From Orobanche coerulescens (lineage: Eukaryota > Streptophyta > Magnoliopsida > Lamiales > Orobanchaceae), in NCBI GenBank assembly GCA_033398695.1, contig CM065802.1:147794096-147858095 (forward strand): a stretch of 64,000 nucleotides of DNA, in the 5' to 3' direction. The notes beneath the pieces are model-generated. The model had not been told where the DNA came from and did not search any database. It saw only the letters and a list, made by a program, of their open reading frames with translations. Made by a program: the position numbers and the translations under genes. Of this stretch, positions 42,969 to 56,678 are shown piece by piece (within the stretch, counting starts at the first letter, position 1; every line of letters starts with the position of its first letter).

Positions 42969-45900
42969 TGTAATATCCGGATAAATTGTTGGGTATTTTC
43001 GTCCGTATTTGAACCCTGTATTATTCAGATTTATGATCTCGATAATTGGAGTATGATATTTCTCACACTGGTATATTTGTACATAAGTTTATCGTCATGC
43101 AAAATTTCTCATGCAGACTCGTGATAGCGCACGCTAAGAATGTAGCTTAACGCGCGCTATCGGTTACAACTAGCGCACGCTACGAATGTAGGATTTGCGT
43201 GTGCTAGGCAGTCAATTATTGAGCTAGGCGGCTAGCACATGCGCCAGCCGGGACATGGGTCCGGATAAGATTCCGGCGGATGAACCTGGACAGATTTGGA
43301 GTCAACACTTATTAGCATGTGCTAAGTATGGTATATAGCGTGCGCTAATCATCTTTTGTGCAGAAACTTTATTTAAAGGACAACACTCCATTTCTACCTA
43401 TTCCCTTCATTTGTTCTTCGTCCCTTGGAAGTCTTGAGAGCTTTTCCTACTCCTTAAGCACATACAAATCCTCTGTACTTGATCATTAAATATAAGAGTG
43501 CTTATACTTGATCATTGAAGAAGAATTCACTTTGAAGTGACACTCAAGCAACTGGAGCTGGATTCTACCTTTTGGATCAGTGATTTCTTCATTAAAGTTA
43601 TATTAATTCTATCTCCAACTTTAGATTCGTGTTATGAAGAATAAGATGATCATGCTAGCAAGGTATTGAGTTCCATTGGTGAATTATTAAACAAACATCA
43701 TGTTTAGAAGATTGGAATAACGACACTTATGATATTGTCGCTGAAACCTCGTAGTTAGAATCCTAGTACTTCAAATGATGAGAGGAACATTCAAGCTGAT
43801 TATCCGTATGATGTATGCTGTCTTATTGATCATAAAATTGGAGGTGATATCATTTTTGGTTATAAAGACTTAAGGGAAGAATCATCTTAGGAAGTATCCT
43901 TTTGTATAAGTTGAAATTGTTAGTTCACCTTCAAGATGAAGTCTGAATGTGAATTATGATAATAGAATCTAGTGCACCAAACCGGAGATCACCGAAATTC
44001 GCATGAGAATGATAATCAAGTTCGAATATAAGAGTTTTGATGATATTCTTTTCCTTGAAAACTCAAAGATGATTGAATTCATAAAATCATTCATAAGTTT
44101 ATGAATATGACATGTAGATGGATATCACACGTTAATCCCTGAGGAGTTCATAAATTTCATCAACGTTAGAACTAGTCTGCTGCCCAACAGTGAATTGCCA
44201 TGCACGCTTAGCGTGCGCTGAGCTATGTGAATTAACGTACGCTAACGGGCATATTTAGCGTATGCTACGATTGAAGCTTAGCGTGCGTTAAGTCATCAGG
44301 CGAGTCAGTCAGCTGAGCAGTGAGGTACTGACCGTGCATGGTTAGCGTATGCTAGGCTGTGTGTAATTGCGTGCGCTAACGAGTATCCTTAACATACGCT
44401 ACATAAGATGCGTAGCGTGCGTTAAGCAAACCAGACAGATTTCTTTTACGAGCTTCCGACCGTATTTTTGGATTGTTCGTTCGACGTGAGATGAATTCTA
44501 TATTATTTCTTTTGTTAAGGTTCGAGCTTGCTACGTGATTGATCGAAGGGAGCGACCTTCGAGTATTTCGTTTTCGTAGAAGTATTGTTCTTATCTTCGA
44601 ATCGAGGCAAGTACCTTGATATACGAATTATAATTATGTGAAATCATTGCTGCTGAAGTGTATGAATCATGTTACGAATATCTGTATATTATATATATAT
44701 ATGGATATATGTATAGATATATGTATACATATATAAATATACATATGGAGATAATGTTGGGTGATTAATACCAATATTAGTCGACGTACTCAACTTAGAT
44801 TAAAGTACAAATGATATTTATAGAGGTAATATGGTAATGTTTGTATTTTCGGTTGAGTTACGATATAAGGATATATAAGTAGTGTTGATTGGTAGTGTTG
44901 AAGGCTTAATGTGTTAAGTCTTGATGAATAACGTGCGAGTTGTTGTTTATTTTGCGTAGTTACGGACTGGCGAATAAATTATGTGAATTGATGAACTGAT
45001 TTCATAATTGTTGCAGCGGTTGACTGTGTGTTTGGTATTTGTAACAACGTGAATACTTGCTATGAGAGACGTCATATCCGGGTGCCTCTGAGGGTGGGGC
45101 GTGTACTCCGGCCTGGTGTACGCTGCAATGAGCGGCTCCATACGATTGGTGAACACCGGTGTTACTTAATGCGCGAGCAAGGGGCGGCTCCTGTGGGAGT
45201 GAACGCCGGCGCGGTGACATGTGCAATGGGCGGCCAATATAGTGGAGTGAACGCCGGTACACAGGTGTGCAAGATAGGCGCCTGGCAGGCTTATTGGTAA
45301 CGGATATTTGAGTGATAGCTAAGACCCCGTTACCAAATGATTTTCGTAATTCAAAGTTCTTTCAACTTGTTTTAAATGTTGGTCTTGATGTAGACCGCAA
45401 TTCGTGTTTCTGAAAGTTCTTTCAACTTGTTTTAAATGTTGGTATCAGGATTAATTAACCAAGGATATTTGACGAGATCTCCGAGGATTAATTAATCAGG
45501 GGTCTTGAGCAGGATTTGTCGAATGAGAGGTTGTGCCTTTGATTGCACTGTGATGATTATTCTGTGTATTGGGTCGAGGACCCCGTGGGATGTTGAGATT
45601 TGATCTCGTGATGATATTATTTGGATTGGGCCGAGAACCCCGTGAGATGTGGAAATGATTCGATTGTGTTAGTGCTTTATCAATTGGGTCGAGGACCCCG
45701 AATAACATTGTAATGGTTTTCTTGCAAATTGTCGAGGACTCGAGAGTTTTTTGAAGTATTTTCTAAAAGTATTTCCCATTCGATTTTCAAAATTCCAAGA
45801 TGGCCCGAGTTAATAATAATGTTTTCAAACTCTCTTATCAAAATACTTTTCCTTTTATAAAAAGGGATTTTTCCGACTCCTTGGGCTCGTTGGTGTTATG

Positions 45901-46507
45901 TTCCGTAGAGAGAATATGACAACGCGATTATCTTTCACCTTGTGTATATTATGTTATTCTGTGTTGACTATGGGAATGTGCTGTTTGTGTTAGGGCTTCA
46001 CGACTGTTGAGTTTTGTGTTGTTATTATTCGCATATCTTGTACATTATGTACTTGTACTAGCAAAATTCCAGTTTGCTAACCCCCGAGTTTCGGGGGGTG
46101 GGTGCCTGTTATGCGCTCAGGTTTTGGCAGCTCGGGAGTAGTCACAGGATTGGCTTGGAAGGAGATGGAAGACGACGATGCTAATCACACAAGAGTCAGA
46201 GTCTTTCTCTTTTGTTTCTTTTTGGTCGGTATTTCTCTGTCGTTCGATTATTCACCCTTGCATGGGTGTAGTTTTCATTTATTAAATTGAGTCGTCATTC
46301 TTTTCTGTGTTCAAGTTTATTATTGTCTTTGTAATGTGAATGTCGTTGGTTTCTGAATTGGTTAATGACCTTGTCGGTCTGCTTTGTAATTGATATTGAC
46401 CCCGGTCGGTCAATCATTGAGTAGTCTTTTGGAGTTTAGCCTGGTAGATCCTTTTGATAAGGGTCTACGGCGTGTGACATTTCCGGTCGTATTCTGGAGG
46501 TGTTACA
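42969..46507 (+). repeat. Element D 3' LTR (copy 1)
   Basis: 3539 bp. Palindromes at 43124-43348 and 44200-44425, TATA at 43379-43387, stem-loops at 46059-46099. It lacks the long TA microsatellites of the 5' LTR (only GGATATATAAG near 44868). Confidence 0.93.
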
Positions 46508-48800
46508 CAAGAGACGACATGATCCAGAAAAAACTTTCTAATTTTTGTACTTATGTGCTTATACTAGCGAATCCGTATATGCTGGAGTACGATTATGCCA
46601 GGCCTATCGGGATGAAGCAAATTCCCAATGCTAGTAGTGGCAAAGTAAAATGTGAAAACTACCCCGATGAATAGGGGACTTGATGTGCCAATCTTAAACC
46701 ACATGGAATGAACAGATGTGGCAGTTGTGAACATGGTCGTGGTCATGAAAGCTCTTCCAATGTAGCGAGAAGAGATGATGGTCCTGCCCCCAAGAAACGA
46801 GTTAGGTCCTAATGTGAGATTGCTGGCATGGTCTACGAACTTCCATGCAAGCAAATATTTCACAGCCAGCTACAAGAGAATTTTGAGATCCGAGGAGTTA
46901 GAGACTCACTATATAGAGGAACATGATCATGACATGACCCACAATGTCACTTTCACATTTACCGGTGTTTCCCCATACGTGACAAAGTCATTAGCCCCCC
47001 ATGGCTAATTTTATCGGTAGACGTTTTAATATTTTCAATAATATGTATTTTGGTTTGGAACAAGATATTATTGTTGCTTATGTATACATGTGTTTCACTT
47101 TATCAAAGTACCGAATATTATTGCAATGCTTATGGCTCGAATTTATGAATCGAGGAATAATCTAGTGATAGGCTGCTGGTAATAGCCTATAACATATCAG
47201 TGATGATTGGGTTATCCCACTTCATCCAAGGACGCGACAACACCCAGTTCTCGATGTCAACGACACTCTATATGCATTGAGAGTGACTAACTCGAAGCTT
47301 ATGAAGCTTCAAAGATATACGAAGCAGTGACTTTCATATTGAAACCCATTATGAGAATGGAACATAATATCTCTATATCACATCTGATGAATGCGGCCGA
47401 AAGTGCATCTTAGAGAAACTTACGAGTCAACCAAGTGGACTATACGTCACTGCATTAGGATTTTTGAATAATATGCGATTATCCACGACGAACTTTGTGA
47501 TGCTGACTCGTACAGGCTTTGACATGATCTACTGGGGCCTCCATGTCATGAACTGATGATCCGTGTTCTTAAAGTTATGCACAAATATCATTTCTTTCAC
47601 TTGTAAAGTAGAATTAGGCAACAAATCCACATAACGAACTTTATTAGTGTTCTTCAAGCTATGCCGTCCAAAGCATCAAAAAGATTAGCCCACACGTTTG
47701 ACCATGTCGAATACATATCATCTCTTATGCAAAGCCTGCGCTTTAGCCAGAGTAGGAGCGAGACCTTCATATGCTAAAGATACAACCGAGAACGTTTCAT
47801 TCTTACATAAGACTCAAATAGATATTTTTGGATTGGTTCATCCAGATTGCAGACCATTTAGATGATTTATAGTCCTTGTTGACATTTCGACATGCTGGTC
47901 ACATTTCGCCCTCCTATCCACTCGAAATGCTGCTTTGCAAAGCCTCTAGCATGGACTATCTGTCCAAGGGGTCACCATCCTGACCACGATGTTCAGTCTA
48001 TAGGACTTGATAATGTTGGAGAGTTCACATATGAAGTACTTGATGAATACTGCATGTTGATCGGGATCGATGAAAAGCATCACGTCCCCCACATGCATAT
48101 GCAAAACGGTCTCATGGAGGCAACCATCAAACGAATTTAAATGATAGCCCGAATATTGATTATGCGCTCCAATCTGCCTATTTCTACCTGGGGTATATGC
48201 AGTCTTGCATGCAACTTTACTTATTCGCTCATTTTAGACTCTCTGCTAACCAAATTATTTATACGTACCAGTTGGTAACTGGATAAGCCTTAATTTTTAC
48301 ATTTTCTACTCAGATGAGCTTGAGTGTCAATTGTGCATATTTTGTTATGTCGTATTTTGCCTCATGCAACCCCATAGTGCATGAGTCTTTAGAGACAATG
48401 AAGTTGTTACGTTTGATACGAATCCCCAATTATTATCCGCTATTTAAAGCCTTTGACATGGGATCTCTCTACCACTCGATTGCGAATTGTCATTTCGATG
48501 AAACAACTTTCCCTCTCTAAGGGGATCAGATAAGACGCAATTTCTTAGGGAATGACAGGAATTGTCATGGCGTGTCCCTACTTTGTCTTATTTTGATCCC
48601 GAAATTTTGCTATGCGATAGTGAAATAAAAAAGAATTCTCGATCGTAGCATATTCAATGCTTGACGCGTTTAGTGATATCATGAAAATGATAAGATCATA
48701 CATACCAGCTGCAAACATACGTGTAAGGTTGGAAGTCCTTGGTAAGGGGCGCAACACCGACGAATCGAGTGTTGCCGTTGCACATGATGAATGTGTGATT
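46508..48800 (+). pseudogene. Ty1/copia gag end and pol with integrase (continues after element D)
   Basis: Reading in shifting frames gives the gag end (RDDMIQKKLSNF, YARPIG) at 46510-46675 and a degraded zinc-knuckle region near 46720. The integrase follows: ACALARVGARPSYAK, then FLHKTQIDIFGLVHPDCRPFR and FIVLVDISTCWSHFALLSTRNAA (about 47735-47945). Next come IGLDNVGEFTYEVLDEYCMLIGI and HMQNGLMEATIKRI (48000-48140), so the DDE residues D, D, E remain. The later YESPIIIRYLKPLTWDL and ANCHFDETTFPL (48415-48520) match the region after integrase in copia pol. RT is not seen. Many stops make it dead. Confidence 0.82.
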
Positions 48801-48951
48801 TAGGACATACCTCACTAAAAGAAGAAGTGGAGGCTACATGGTTCGACTTAATACTCACTTAAGGAGGAGGTAGAGTAAGGCACAAACTTATATATTAGTC
48901 ATAAATGAATTTGTTTAATGAGATCATACTTGATTTTACTATATCCATGAG

Positions 48952-49159
48952 TAGGGTTGTAAACGAGCCGAATCGAACCGAGTATCAGTAGGTTTAAATT
49001 CGGCTTGGTGGAGTTCGAACCTAAGGTTCATCTCGGCTTGAAATGGTCAAACCTCAGAAGCTAAGGTTCGAGTTCGGTTTTGATGCTCAAGCCGAACGCG
49101 TTTGGCTCGTTACGTAAAAAAATGAACAAAAAACAGCATCATGTTGAAAAATTAAACCA
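48952..49159 (+). repeat. hAT-like or other short repeat (GGGTTGTAAACGAGCCGA)
   Basis: TAGGGTTGTAAACGAGCCGAA followed by repeated TTCGGCTT/AAGCCGAA segments resembles ends of a common plant repeat usually classed with hAT MITEs. I could not find the opposite terminus. The copy at 63189-63392 is essentially identical. Confidence 0.4.
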
Positions 49160-51074
49160 AAATTTAAGAAGTGAATTAGGATGTTGTGAATGATCTAATT
49201 ATAACCAAAAAAAAACTAAAAAAGAATGATGATGTGGACGTCCTCAAATGTTTTGGTGATTGTGATGAGAGTTGAAAATTTTGTATTTTTATTTTTATAT
49301 ATAAACATATAGATTAACAAACAATTGCAACTTATATTTTGGATTGGAATACACTCTACATTGTGGATCCTGGTTCAGAATCCATTCATTTTATATAGGT
49401 TTCGTTTGGCAAAAAGTGGTTTGGGCTAAAAATAAAGGATTGAAATAAAATTAACAATTTAACTTTTGAAATCTCAAATTTTTGTATTTGTAAAGATAAA
49501 GAGCTTTTAAATTTATAAATTGAACTCGATCCTCTAATTTCATAAACAGCTTTAGGAGCTTTTAAAACTAGTGGATTCTATTTAGGATTTAAATACTTCT
49601 TTAAAAATAACAATATTATCTTATTTTTTTGTAAACTTTCATCATAATTTACATTGAAAAATATGTGCTTCTCTTAGTTAGGTTAGGAATAGGTATGTTG
49701 AAATAATCCAGAATATGTAATGTTTCCCTATTTAAAGAAATCCCATCATTTTTTGTCCCAAGTCTTATGCTGAATGGTATTTAATAAAAATAAATTAGAA
49801 AGGTACGATGATATAGATTATTTAATAAGTACCTAGTTTACCAACTGAGGCCAATAAAAATTTCGAAATAGTCGGAGACCGTTGACCGAAATAGTCAAAT
49901 GTAGCCTATATATGGGACGGAGAGAGTAACATCTAAAAGTCTATCTCTATACACAAAAAAATATAGTCAAAGTAAGTCATAGACATGAGATTTAGAATCA
50001 AATGAGAATGGTTCTTATCATGCGAATTACGAATATACATGAGTTTTGTACTAATTATGCAAGAATATATGCATTTCGTGCATCAAAATTGCAATGCATT
50101 AAAATATGCATGATTTGCATCAAAATATCGATGCATTAAAATATTGCATTAAATGCATCAAATTTTTGCGAGAATAAATCTAGGACATCCATTTATCAAG
50201 ATCTATTGATGAAATTCATTCTTATTTCTTAACTTAAATTGCATTTTCACCTAAACTCACCCCTAGACATGATATCTATGTCTTATGGCGCAGTTATTGT
50301 TAGTTCAAACCCGATGGCTAAGTATGCCACATTCAGCACATAAGTAACCCTAATACCATTCTCCTTACACTTGATCAAATCAACCTTATCTATTCTCCTT
50401 ACCCAGTTTTGATGGTGCTTTGGATCTGTGAAGAAGATGACCGACGACTTAGATCGGACGAAGACGACAACAGGCGTGGGTCTTCTACTCTGTACGGCCA
50501 GACTTCAAGCCGCAAATGGTAGCAACACTAGATCGGAATCATTCGCCGGTGGAGGTGGATGAGCGCGACGGCGGCGGGCTAGGGTTTTCAAAGTCTGTTT
50601 TTTTACGAATTAATCTTAAACCACAAATGTAAAATCTTCGATTGAATTATATAATGGAACTTTAGTTCTATTGTCAAAGTAATTCAATCGAAGATTTTAT
50701 ATTTGCAGTTTAAAATTAATTCGTAGTCAAAGTCGGAGATGGTTGACCGAAATAGTCAAATGTGGCCTATATACATATGGCATGGAGGGAGTATATGTTT
50801 ATATATATATATATATATATATATATGAATATAATTGTACGTATATATAGATATTGCATGCAATTAGACTACATAATTAATAGACTTCAGATGACTAAAT
50901 TTCTACTGTCTAAAAAAGTACCATGATAACGAAACTTCATGTGTATTTATAAATCGCATCGAAATCATGACCATATCTTGATTCTAAACAAAATAATCCC
51001 ATTATTGAATAACTTATCATGGACGAACTCATGATTATGTGAAACGTACTCGTTTCCTTCTCTTATTTACAAAT
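49160..51074. other. AT-rich DNA, second copy of 34892-36796
   Basis: Same contents as in copy 1: MITE-like ends, GC-richer island (about 50400-50595) and hairpin (50606-50723). I see no gene. A longer TA run at about 50799-50826 than in copy 1 (36528-36548) is one of the few differences. Confidence 0.7.
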
Positions 51075-51469
51075 ATGGCTAATCCAACTCGTTCGAAATT
51101 CGGCATCTCGGACTCGTAAGGACTTGAGTCCCATAGATGAGATTTCGATGTTGAGACGTTCCTTTGTTGCTGAAGACTATAGCACCACGCTTTTTTTTTA
51201 GACGACGAACAGTTTAAAAAGGTGAAAACAAGCGCATTGATAATCTTAGGTGCCACCTCGACCCTAATTTATGGTAGGAATATATTTAATTGAAATCCGT
51301 AATGAACTGTGGGATTCCCTTAAGAGCCAGTCTGGGAATACTATTTCTCGAGTTGACCATGCAATGTGATGAAATCTGCTTGTTTTATTATAATGACTCA
51401 ACAATTTAAATAAACACATGCTCCGCCTTAAGGCTCATCTTATTTTTTGGTGACAAAAAACTCACAGGA
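51075..51469 (+). pseudogene. Ty1/copia gag, 5' part (copy 2)
   Basis: Identical in content to 36797-37190 (MANPTRSKFGISDS, then stops), ending at element D'. The last five bases are CAGGA as in copy 1. Confidence 0.55.
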
Positions 51470-53393
51470 TGTAATATCTGGATAAATTGTTGGGTATTTT
51501 CGTCCGTATTTGAACCCTGTATTGTTCAGATTTATGATCTCGATAATTGGAGTATGATATTTCTCACACTGGTATCTTTGTACATAAGTGTATCGTCATG
51601 AAAAATTTCTCATGTAGACTCGTGATAGCGCACGCTAAGAATGTAGCTTAACGCGTGCTATCGGTTACAACTAGCGCACGCTACGAATGTAGGATTTGCG
51701 TGCGCTAGGCAGTCAATTATTGAGCTAGGCGGCTAGCACATGCGCCAGCCAGGACATGGGTCCGGATAAGATTCCCGTGGATGAACCTGGACAGATTTGG
51801 AGTCAACACTTATTAGCGTGCGCTAAGTATGGTATGTAGCATGCGCTAATCAGCTTTTGTGCAGAAACTTTATTTAAAGAACAGCACTCCATTTCTACCC
51901 ATTCCCTCCATTTGTTCTTCGTCCCTTGGAAGTCTAGAGAGCTTTTCCTACTCCTTAAGCACATACAAATCCTCTGTACTTGATCATTAAATATAAGAGT
52001 GCTTATACTTGATCATTTAAGAAGAATTCACTTTGAAGTGACACTCAATCAACTGGAGCTGGATTCTACCTTTTGGATCAGTGATTTCTTCATTAAAGGT
52101 ATATTAATTCTATCTCCAACTTTAGATTCGTGTTATGAAGAATAAGATGATCATGCTAGCAAGGTATTGAGTTGCATTGGTGAATTATTCAACAAACATC
52201 ATGTTTAGAAGATTGGAATAAGTACACTTATGATATTGTCTCTGAAACCTCGTAGTTGGAATCCTAGTACTTCAAATGATGAGGAACATTCTGAAGTTGA
52301 TTATCCGTATAATGTATGTTGTCTTATTGATCATAAAATTGGAGGTGATATCATTTTTGGTTATAAATACTTAAGGGAAGAATCATCTTAGGAAGTATCC
52401 TTTTGTATAAGTTGGAATTGTTAGTTCACCTTCAAGATGAAGTCTGAATGTGAATTATGATAATAGAATCTAGTGCACCAAACCGGAGATCACCGAAATT
52501 CACATGAGAATGATAATCAAGTTCGAATATAAGAGTTTTGATGATATTCTTTTCCTTGAAAACTCAAAGATGATTGAATTCATAAAATCATTCATAAGTT
52601 TATGAATATGACATGTAGATGGACATCACACGTTAATCCCTGAGGAGTTCGTAAATTTCATCACCGTTAGAACTAGTGTGCTGCCCAACAGTGAACTGCC
52701 ATGCACGCTTAGCGTGCACTGAGCTATGTGAATTAACGTACGCTAACGGGCATATTTAGCATATGCTACGATTGAAGCTTAGCGTGCGTTAAGTCATCAA
52801 AGTAGTCGATCATTTGGCGGTGAGTCTTGGACCGTGCATGGTTAGTGTACGCTAGGCTATGTGTAATTGCATGCGCTAACGAGTATCCTTAACGTACGCT
52901 ACATAAGATGCGTAGCGTGCGTTAAGCAAACCAGACAGATTTCTTTTACGAGCTTCCGACCGTATTTTTGGATTGTTAGATGTTCGTTCGACGTGAGATG
53001 AATTCTATATTATTTCTTTTGTTAAGGTTCGAGCTTGCTGCGTGATTGATCGAAGGGGGTGACCTTCGAGTATTTCGTTTTCGTGGAAGTATTGTTCTTG
53101 TCTTCGAATCGAGGCAAGTACCTTGATATACGAATTATAATTACATGAAATCATTGTTGCTGAAGTGTATGAATCATGTTACGAATATCTGTATATATAT
53201 ATATATATTATATATATATTATATATATATATATGTGTGGATATTTGTATACATATATAAATATACATATGGAGATAAATGTTGGGTGATTAATACCAAT
53301 ATTAGTCAACGTACTCAACTTAGATTAAAGTACGAATGATATTTATAGAGGTAATATGGAAATGTTTGTATTTTCGGTTGAGTTACGGTATAA

Positions 53394-53435
<42 letters not shown>

Positions 53436-55035
53436 TTGATTGGTAGTGTTGAAGGCTTAATGTGTTAAGTCTTGATGAATAACGTGCGAGTTGTTGTTTA
53501 TTTTGCGTAGTTACGGACTGGCGAATAAATTATGTGAATTGATGAACTGATTTGATAATTGTTGCAACGGTTGATTGTGTGTTTGGTATTTGTAACAACG
53601 TGAATACTTTCTATGAGAGACATCATATCCGGGTGCCTCTGAGGGCGGGGCGTGTACTCCGGCCTGGTGTACGCTGCAATGAGCGGCTCCATATGATTGG
53701 TGAACACCGGTGTTACTTAATGCGCGAGCAAGGCGCTCTGTGGGAGTGAATGCCGCGCGATGACATGTGCAATGGGCGGCCAATATAGTGGAGTGAATGC
53801 CGGTACACAGGTGTGCAAGGGAGGCGCCTGGCAGGCTTATTGGTAACGGATATTTGAGTGATAGCTAAGACCCCGTTACCAAATGATTTTCGTAATTCAA
53901 AGTTCTTTCAACTTGTTTTAAATGTTGGTCTTGATGTAGACCGCAATTCGTGTTTCCGAAAGTTCTTTCAACTTGTTTTAAATGTTGGTATCGGGATTAA
54001 TTAACCAAGGATATTTGTGAGATCTCAGGGTTAATTAATCGGGGTCTTGAGCGGGATTTGTCGAATGAGAGGTTGTGCCTTTGATTGCCGTGATGATTAT
54101 TGTGTATTGGGTCGAGGACCCGTGGGATGTTGAGATTTGATCTCGTGATGATATTATTTGGATTGGGCCGAGAACCCCATGAGATGTGGAAATGATTCGA
54201 TTGTGTTAGTGCTTTATCAATTGGGTGAGGACCCCGAATAACGTTGTAATGGTTTTCTTGCAAATTGTCGAGGACTCGAGAGTTTTTGAAGTATTTTCTA
54301 AAAGTATTTCCCATTCGATTTTCAAAATCCCAAGATGGCCCGAGTCAATAATAATGTTTTCAAACTCTCTTATCAAAATACTTTTCCTTTTATAAAAGGG
54401 ATTTTTCCGACTCCTTGGGCTCGTTGGTGTTATGTTCCGTACAGAGAATATGACAACACGATTATCTTTCACCTTTTGTATATGATGCTATTCTGTGTTG
54501 ACTATGGGAATGTGCGGTTTGTGTTAGGGCTTCACATTTGTTGAGTTTTATGTTGTGATTATTCGCATATCTTGTATATTATGTACTTGTACTAGCAAAA
54601 TTCGGTTGCTAACCCCAGGGATTTTCGGGGTGGGTGCTGTTATGCGCTCGGGTTTTGGCGACTCGGGAGTAATGTGATTGGCTTGGAAGGAGATGGAAGA
54701 CGCCGATGCTAATCACACAAGTGTCAGAGTCTCTCTCTTTTGTTTCTTTTTGGTCGGTATTTCTCTGTCATTCGATTATTCACCCTTGCATGGGTGTAGT
54801 TTTCATTTATTAAATTGAGTCGTCATTCTTTTATGTGTTCAAGTTTATTATTGTCTTTGTAATGTGAATGTCGTTGGTTTCAGAATTGGTTAATGACCTT
54901 GTCGGTCTTCTTTGTAATTGATATTGACCCCGATCAGTCAATTATTGAGTAGTCTTTTGGAGTTTAGCCTGGTAGATCCTTGTGATAAGGGTCTACGACG
55001 TGTGACATTTCCGGTCGTATTCTGGGGGTGTTACA
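51470..55035 (+). repeat. Element D' 5' LTR
   Basis: 3566 bp, 31 bp shorter than its counterpart. Palindromes at 51623-51850 and 52705-52925. The segment 53730-54670 has many small changes relative to copy 1, including loss of the clear stem-loop pair (about 54593-54640). Confidence 0.92.
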
Positions 55036-56102
55036 TATATGGTATCGGAGCTTTAGATTTGCAAAAAACCTAGGTCGTTGGGTCAAGTCCATGTCTTGTG
55101 TAAGTCGCGCGCATCAGAGTTGTGATTAGTATCGTGGTTCCAACATTATCTTCAAGCAATCCGTGATGGTAAGCCTCCCGAATCGTAAGTCCCCTTGTAT
55201 ACGTATTTGATTATATTGTGCTTAACGTGAACCAAGGGTTTGAACTTGTTAGGGATCATATTGTTTTATGATATCACCTGCGTATACGGTTCGATTGAGA
55301 ACGGTTATGTAGTATACTTCGGAAGTCGAACATATTTACCGGTTTCTACATTTCAGTAGAATAAATCTTTAAGTGTTAATTTTATCCGCTGCGTGAGTAT
55401 TTTGAAATAACTCTTGGTATTTTGCAAACTGAATTGTTATCTCATAAGACCGATTCCCTAAACCGAGTTTTGGCATTTTAGTCTTGCATGTCTTAAATGT
55501 ATTTTTATGACGGTATTTGATATTTTACAAATGATTTTGTAAGTTTTGGAAAATGCTACCGTCATCGGGTTTTTTTGGCGTATTTTAAAATGGTTTTTTA
55601 AATGGTTATTTTGTTCCAGCGCAGAATCCCCGGCATGTAATATTTAGGGCCGAATTACGAACATTTTAAAGTAGTGTTTTGAAATTTTCCTAAACATTGT
55701 AAACCTCATGATTTAATGTAGTCATGTCGAATGGTCACGTATTTTAGTGAAAAAAATTCTTTCAAATAAATATTTTGGTAGAAGAGGAAGGATTTTCAAA
55801 ATTGTGGTATTTGGGACTCAACACTTTTGGAATATTTCAAATTAGTTACAATTCAATTTTCAATTTTCTTGTAAGCATTACTCGAAAATAAACTTTTTAG
55901 AGTCATTGTATAAACTTCCTCTTCCAAAATAAAGGACAGTATTTACAAGTTTTGAGCACAACGTGACTCGGCTTTTGTTTCAAATTTTTTTTTTTAAAAG
56001 CATACGCATAATGATCATCCTAGATGAAGGACTAGAAATTGACTTCAGAAAATTTTATGCTTTACGATATTACCGTTATTCTAAGGATGCTAATTAAACT
56101 TT

Positions 56103-56678
56103 ATGTTGATAATTGTGGTATACTGTACAACCGACTATGTGATGACAATAAACGGTACTATCTGCATTAGCATCACGAGCCTTGGCGGACGTAGACGTGA
56201 TAATAGAAGCGGGAGTGGTGAGGTGGTTCGTACGACAACGATTCATATTACGGTGAAGGAATATCAGGATCAGACGATATCCTATGAAACCTCCTCAGTG
56301 ACCGAGCCAACAAGTGGAGAAAAGAGACCGAGGACATCTGGAAAGTTTTTGGGCGGTGAAGAGACTAAGGTTCTCAAACCCCCATGTCGTTCTAATGCGT
56401 CGTCTTCGCGGTCGAGAATGAGCATTAGGAATCCCAATCCAGCATCGGTGACTCCCGATAAGAAGAGAGTGTGCTTCAACTGCAACCATATGGGACATAT
56501 CCGTGTAAACTGTCCCTCCCCACTCTTGACTTGTTATCGGTGCGGGTGTGAAGGCCATCGGGAGAAACATTGTGAGATAATTTCCGAATTGGCAAAGAAT
56601 GCTACTCTATTGGTGAGCAGAGCAAGTGGCGGAGAATGTCCCGAAACCTTATGTCTCCTGCTGAAGAGCCTAACATAG
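56103..56678 (+). pseudogene. Gag-like nucleocapsid frame (element D', copy 2)
   Basis: Same frame as 41855-42439 with both CCHC knuckles intact. After RASG a missing C (GGCGG for GGCCGG at about 56629) shifts frame and changes the last residues to a different tail and stop. The change lies outside the knuckles. Confidence 0.6.

Larger units (their letters stand above)
37191..46507 (+). mobile_element. Element D: non-autonomous LTR retrotransposon with gag remnant (copy 1)
   Basis: LTRs at 37191-40787 and 42969-46507 start TGTAATATC and end GGTGTTACA. The flanks CAGGA (37186-37190) and CAAGA (46508-46512) are a target duplication with one change. The interior is about 2.2 kb: primer site, leader, non-coding module shared with C, a 194-codon gag-like frame with two zinc knuckles, and a polypurine tract. 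No protease, RT or integrase is present. A design with large LTRs and gag only resembles the published TR-GAG class of non-autonomous elements. Confidence 0.93.
34892..49159 (+). repeat. Tandem duplication, copy 1 (~14.27 kb)
   Basis: The sequence from AAATTTAAGAAGTGAATTAGG at 34892 restarts at 49160 and runs in parallel to 63398. Copy 1 holds AT-rich DNA, a hairpin, a copia fragment, element D and the rest of the copia element. The two copies are nearly identical. Elements and their target duplications are the same in both, so the duplication came after the insertions. Confidence 0.95.
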
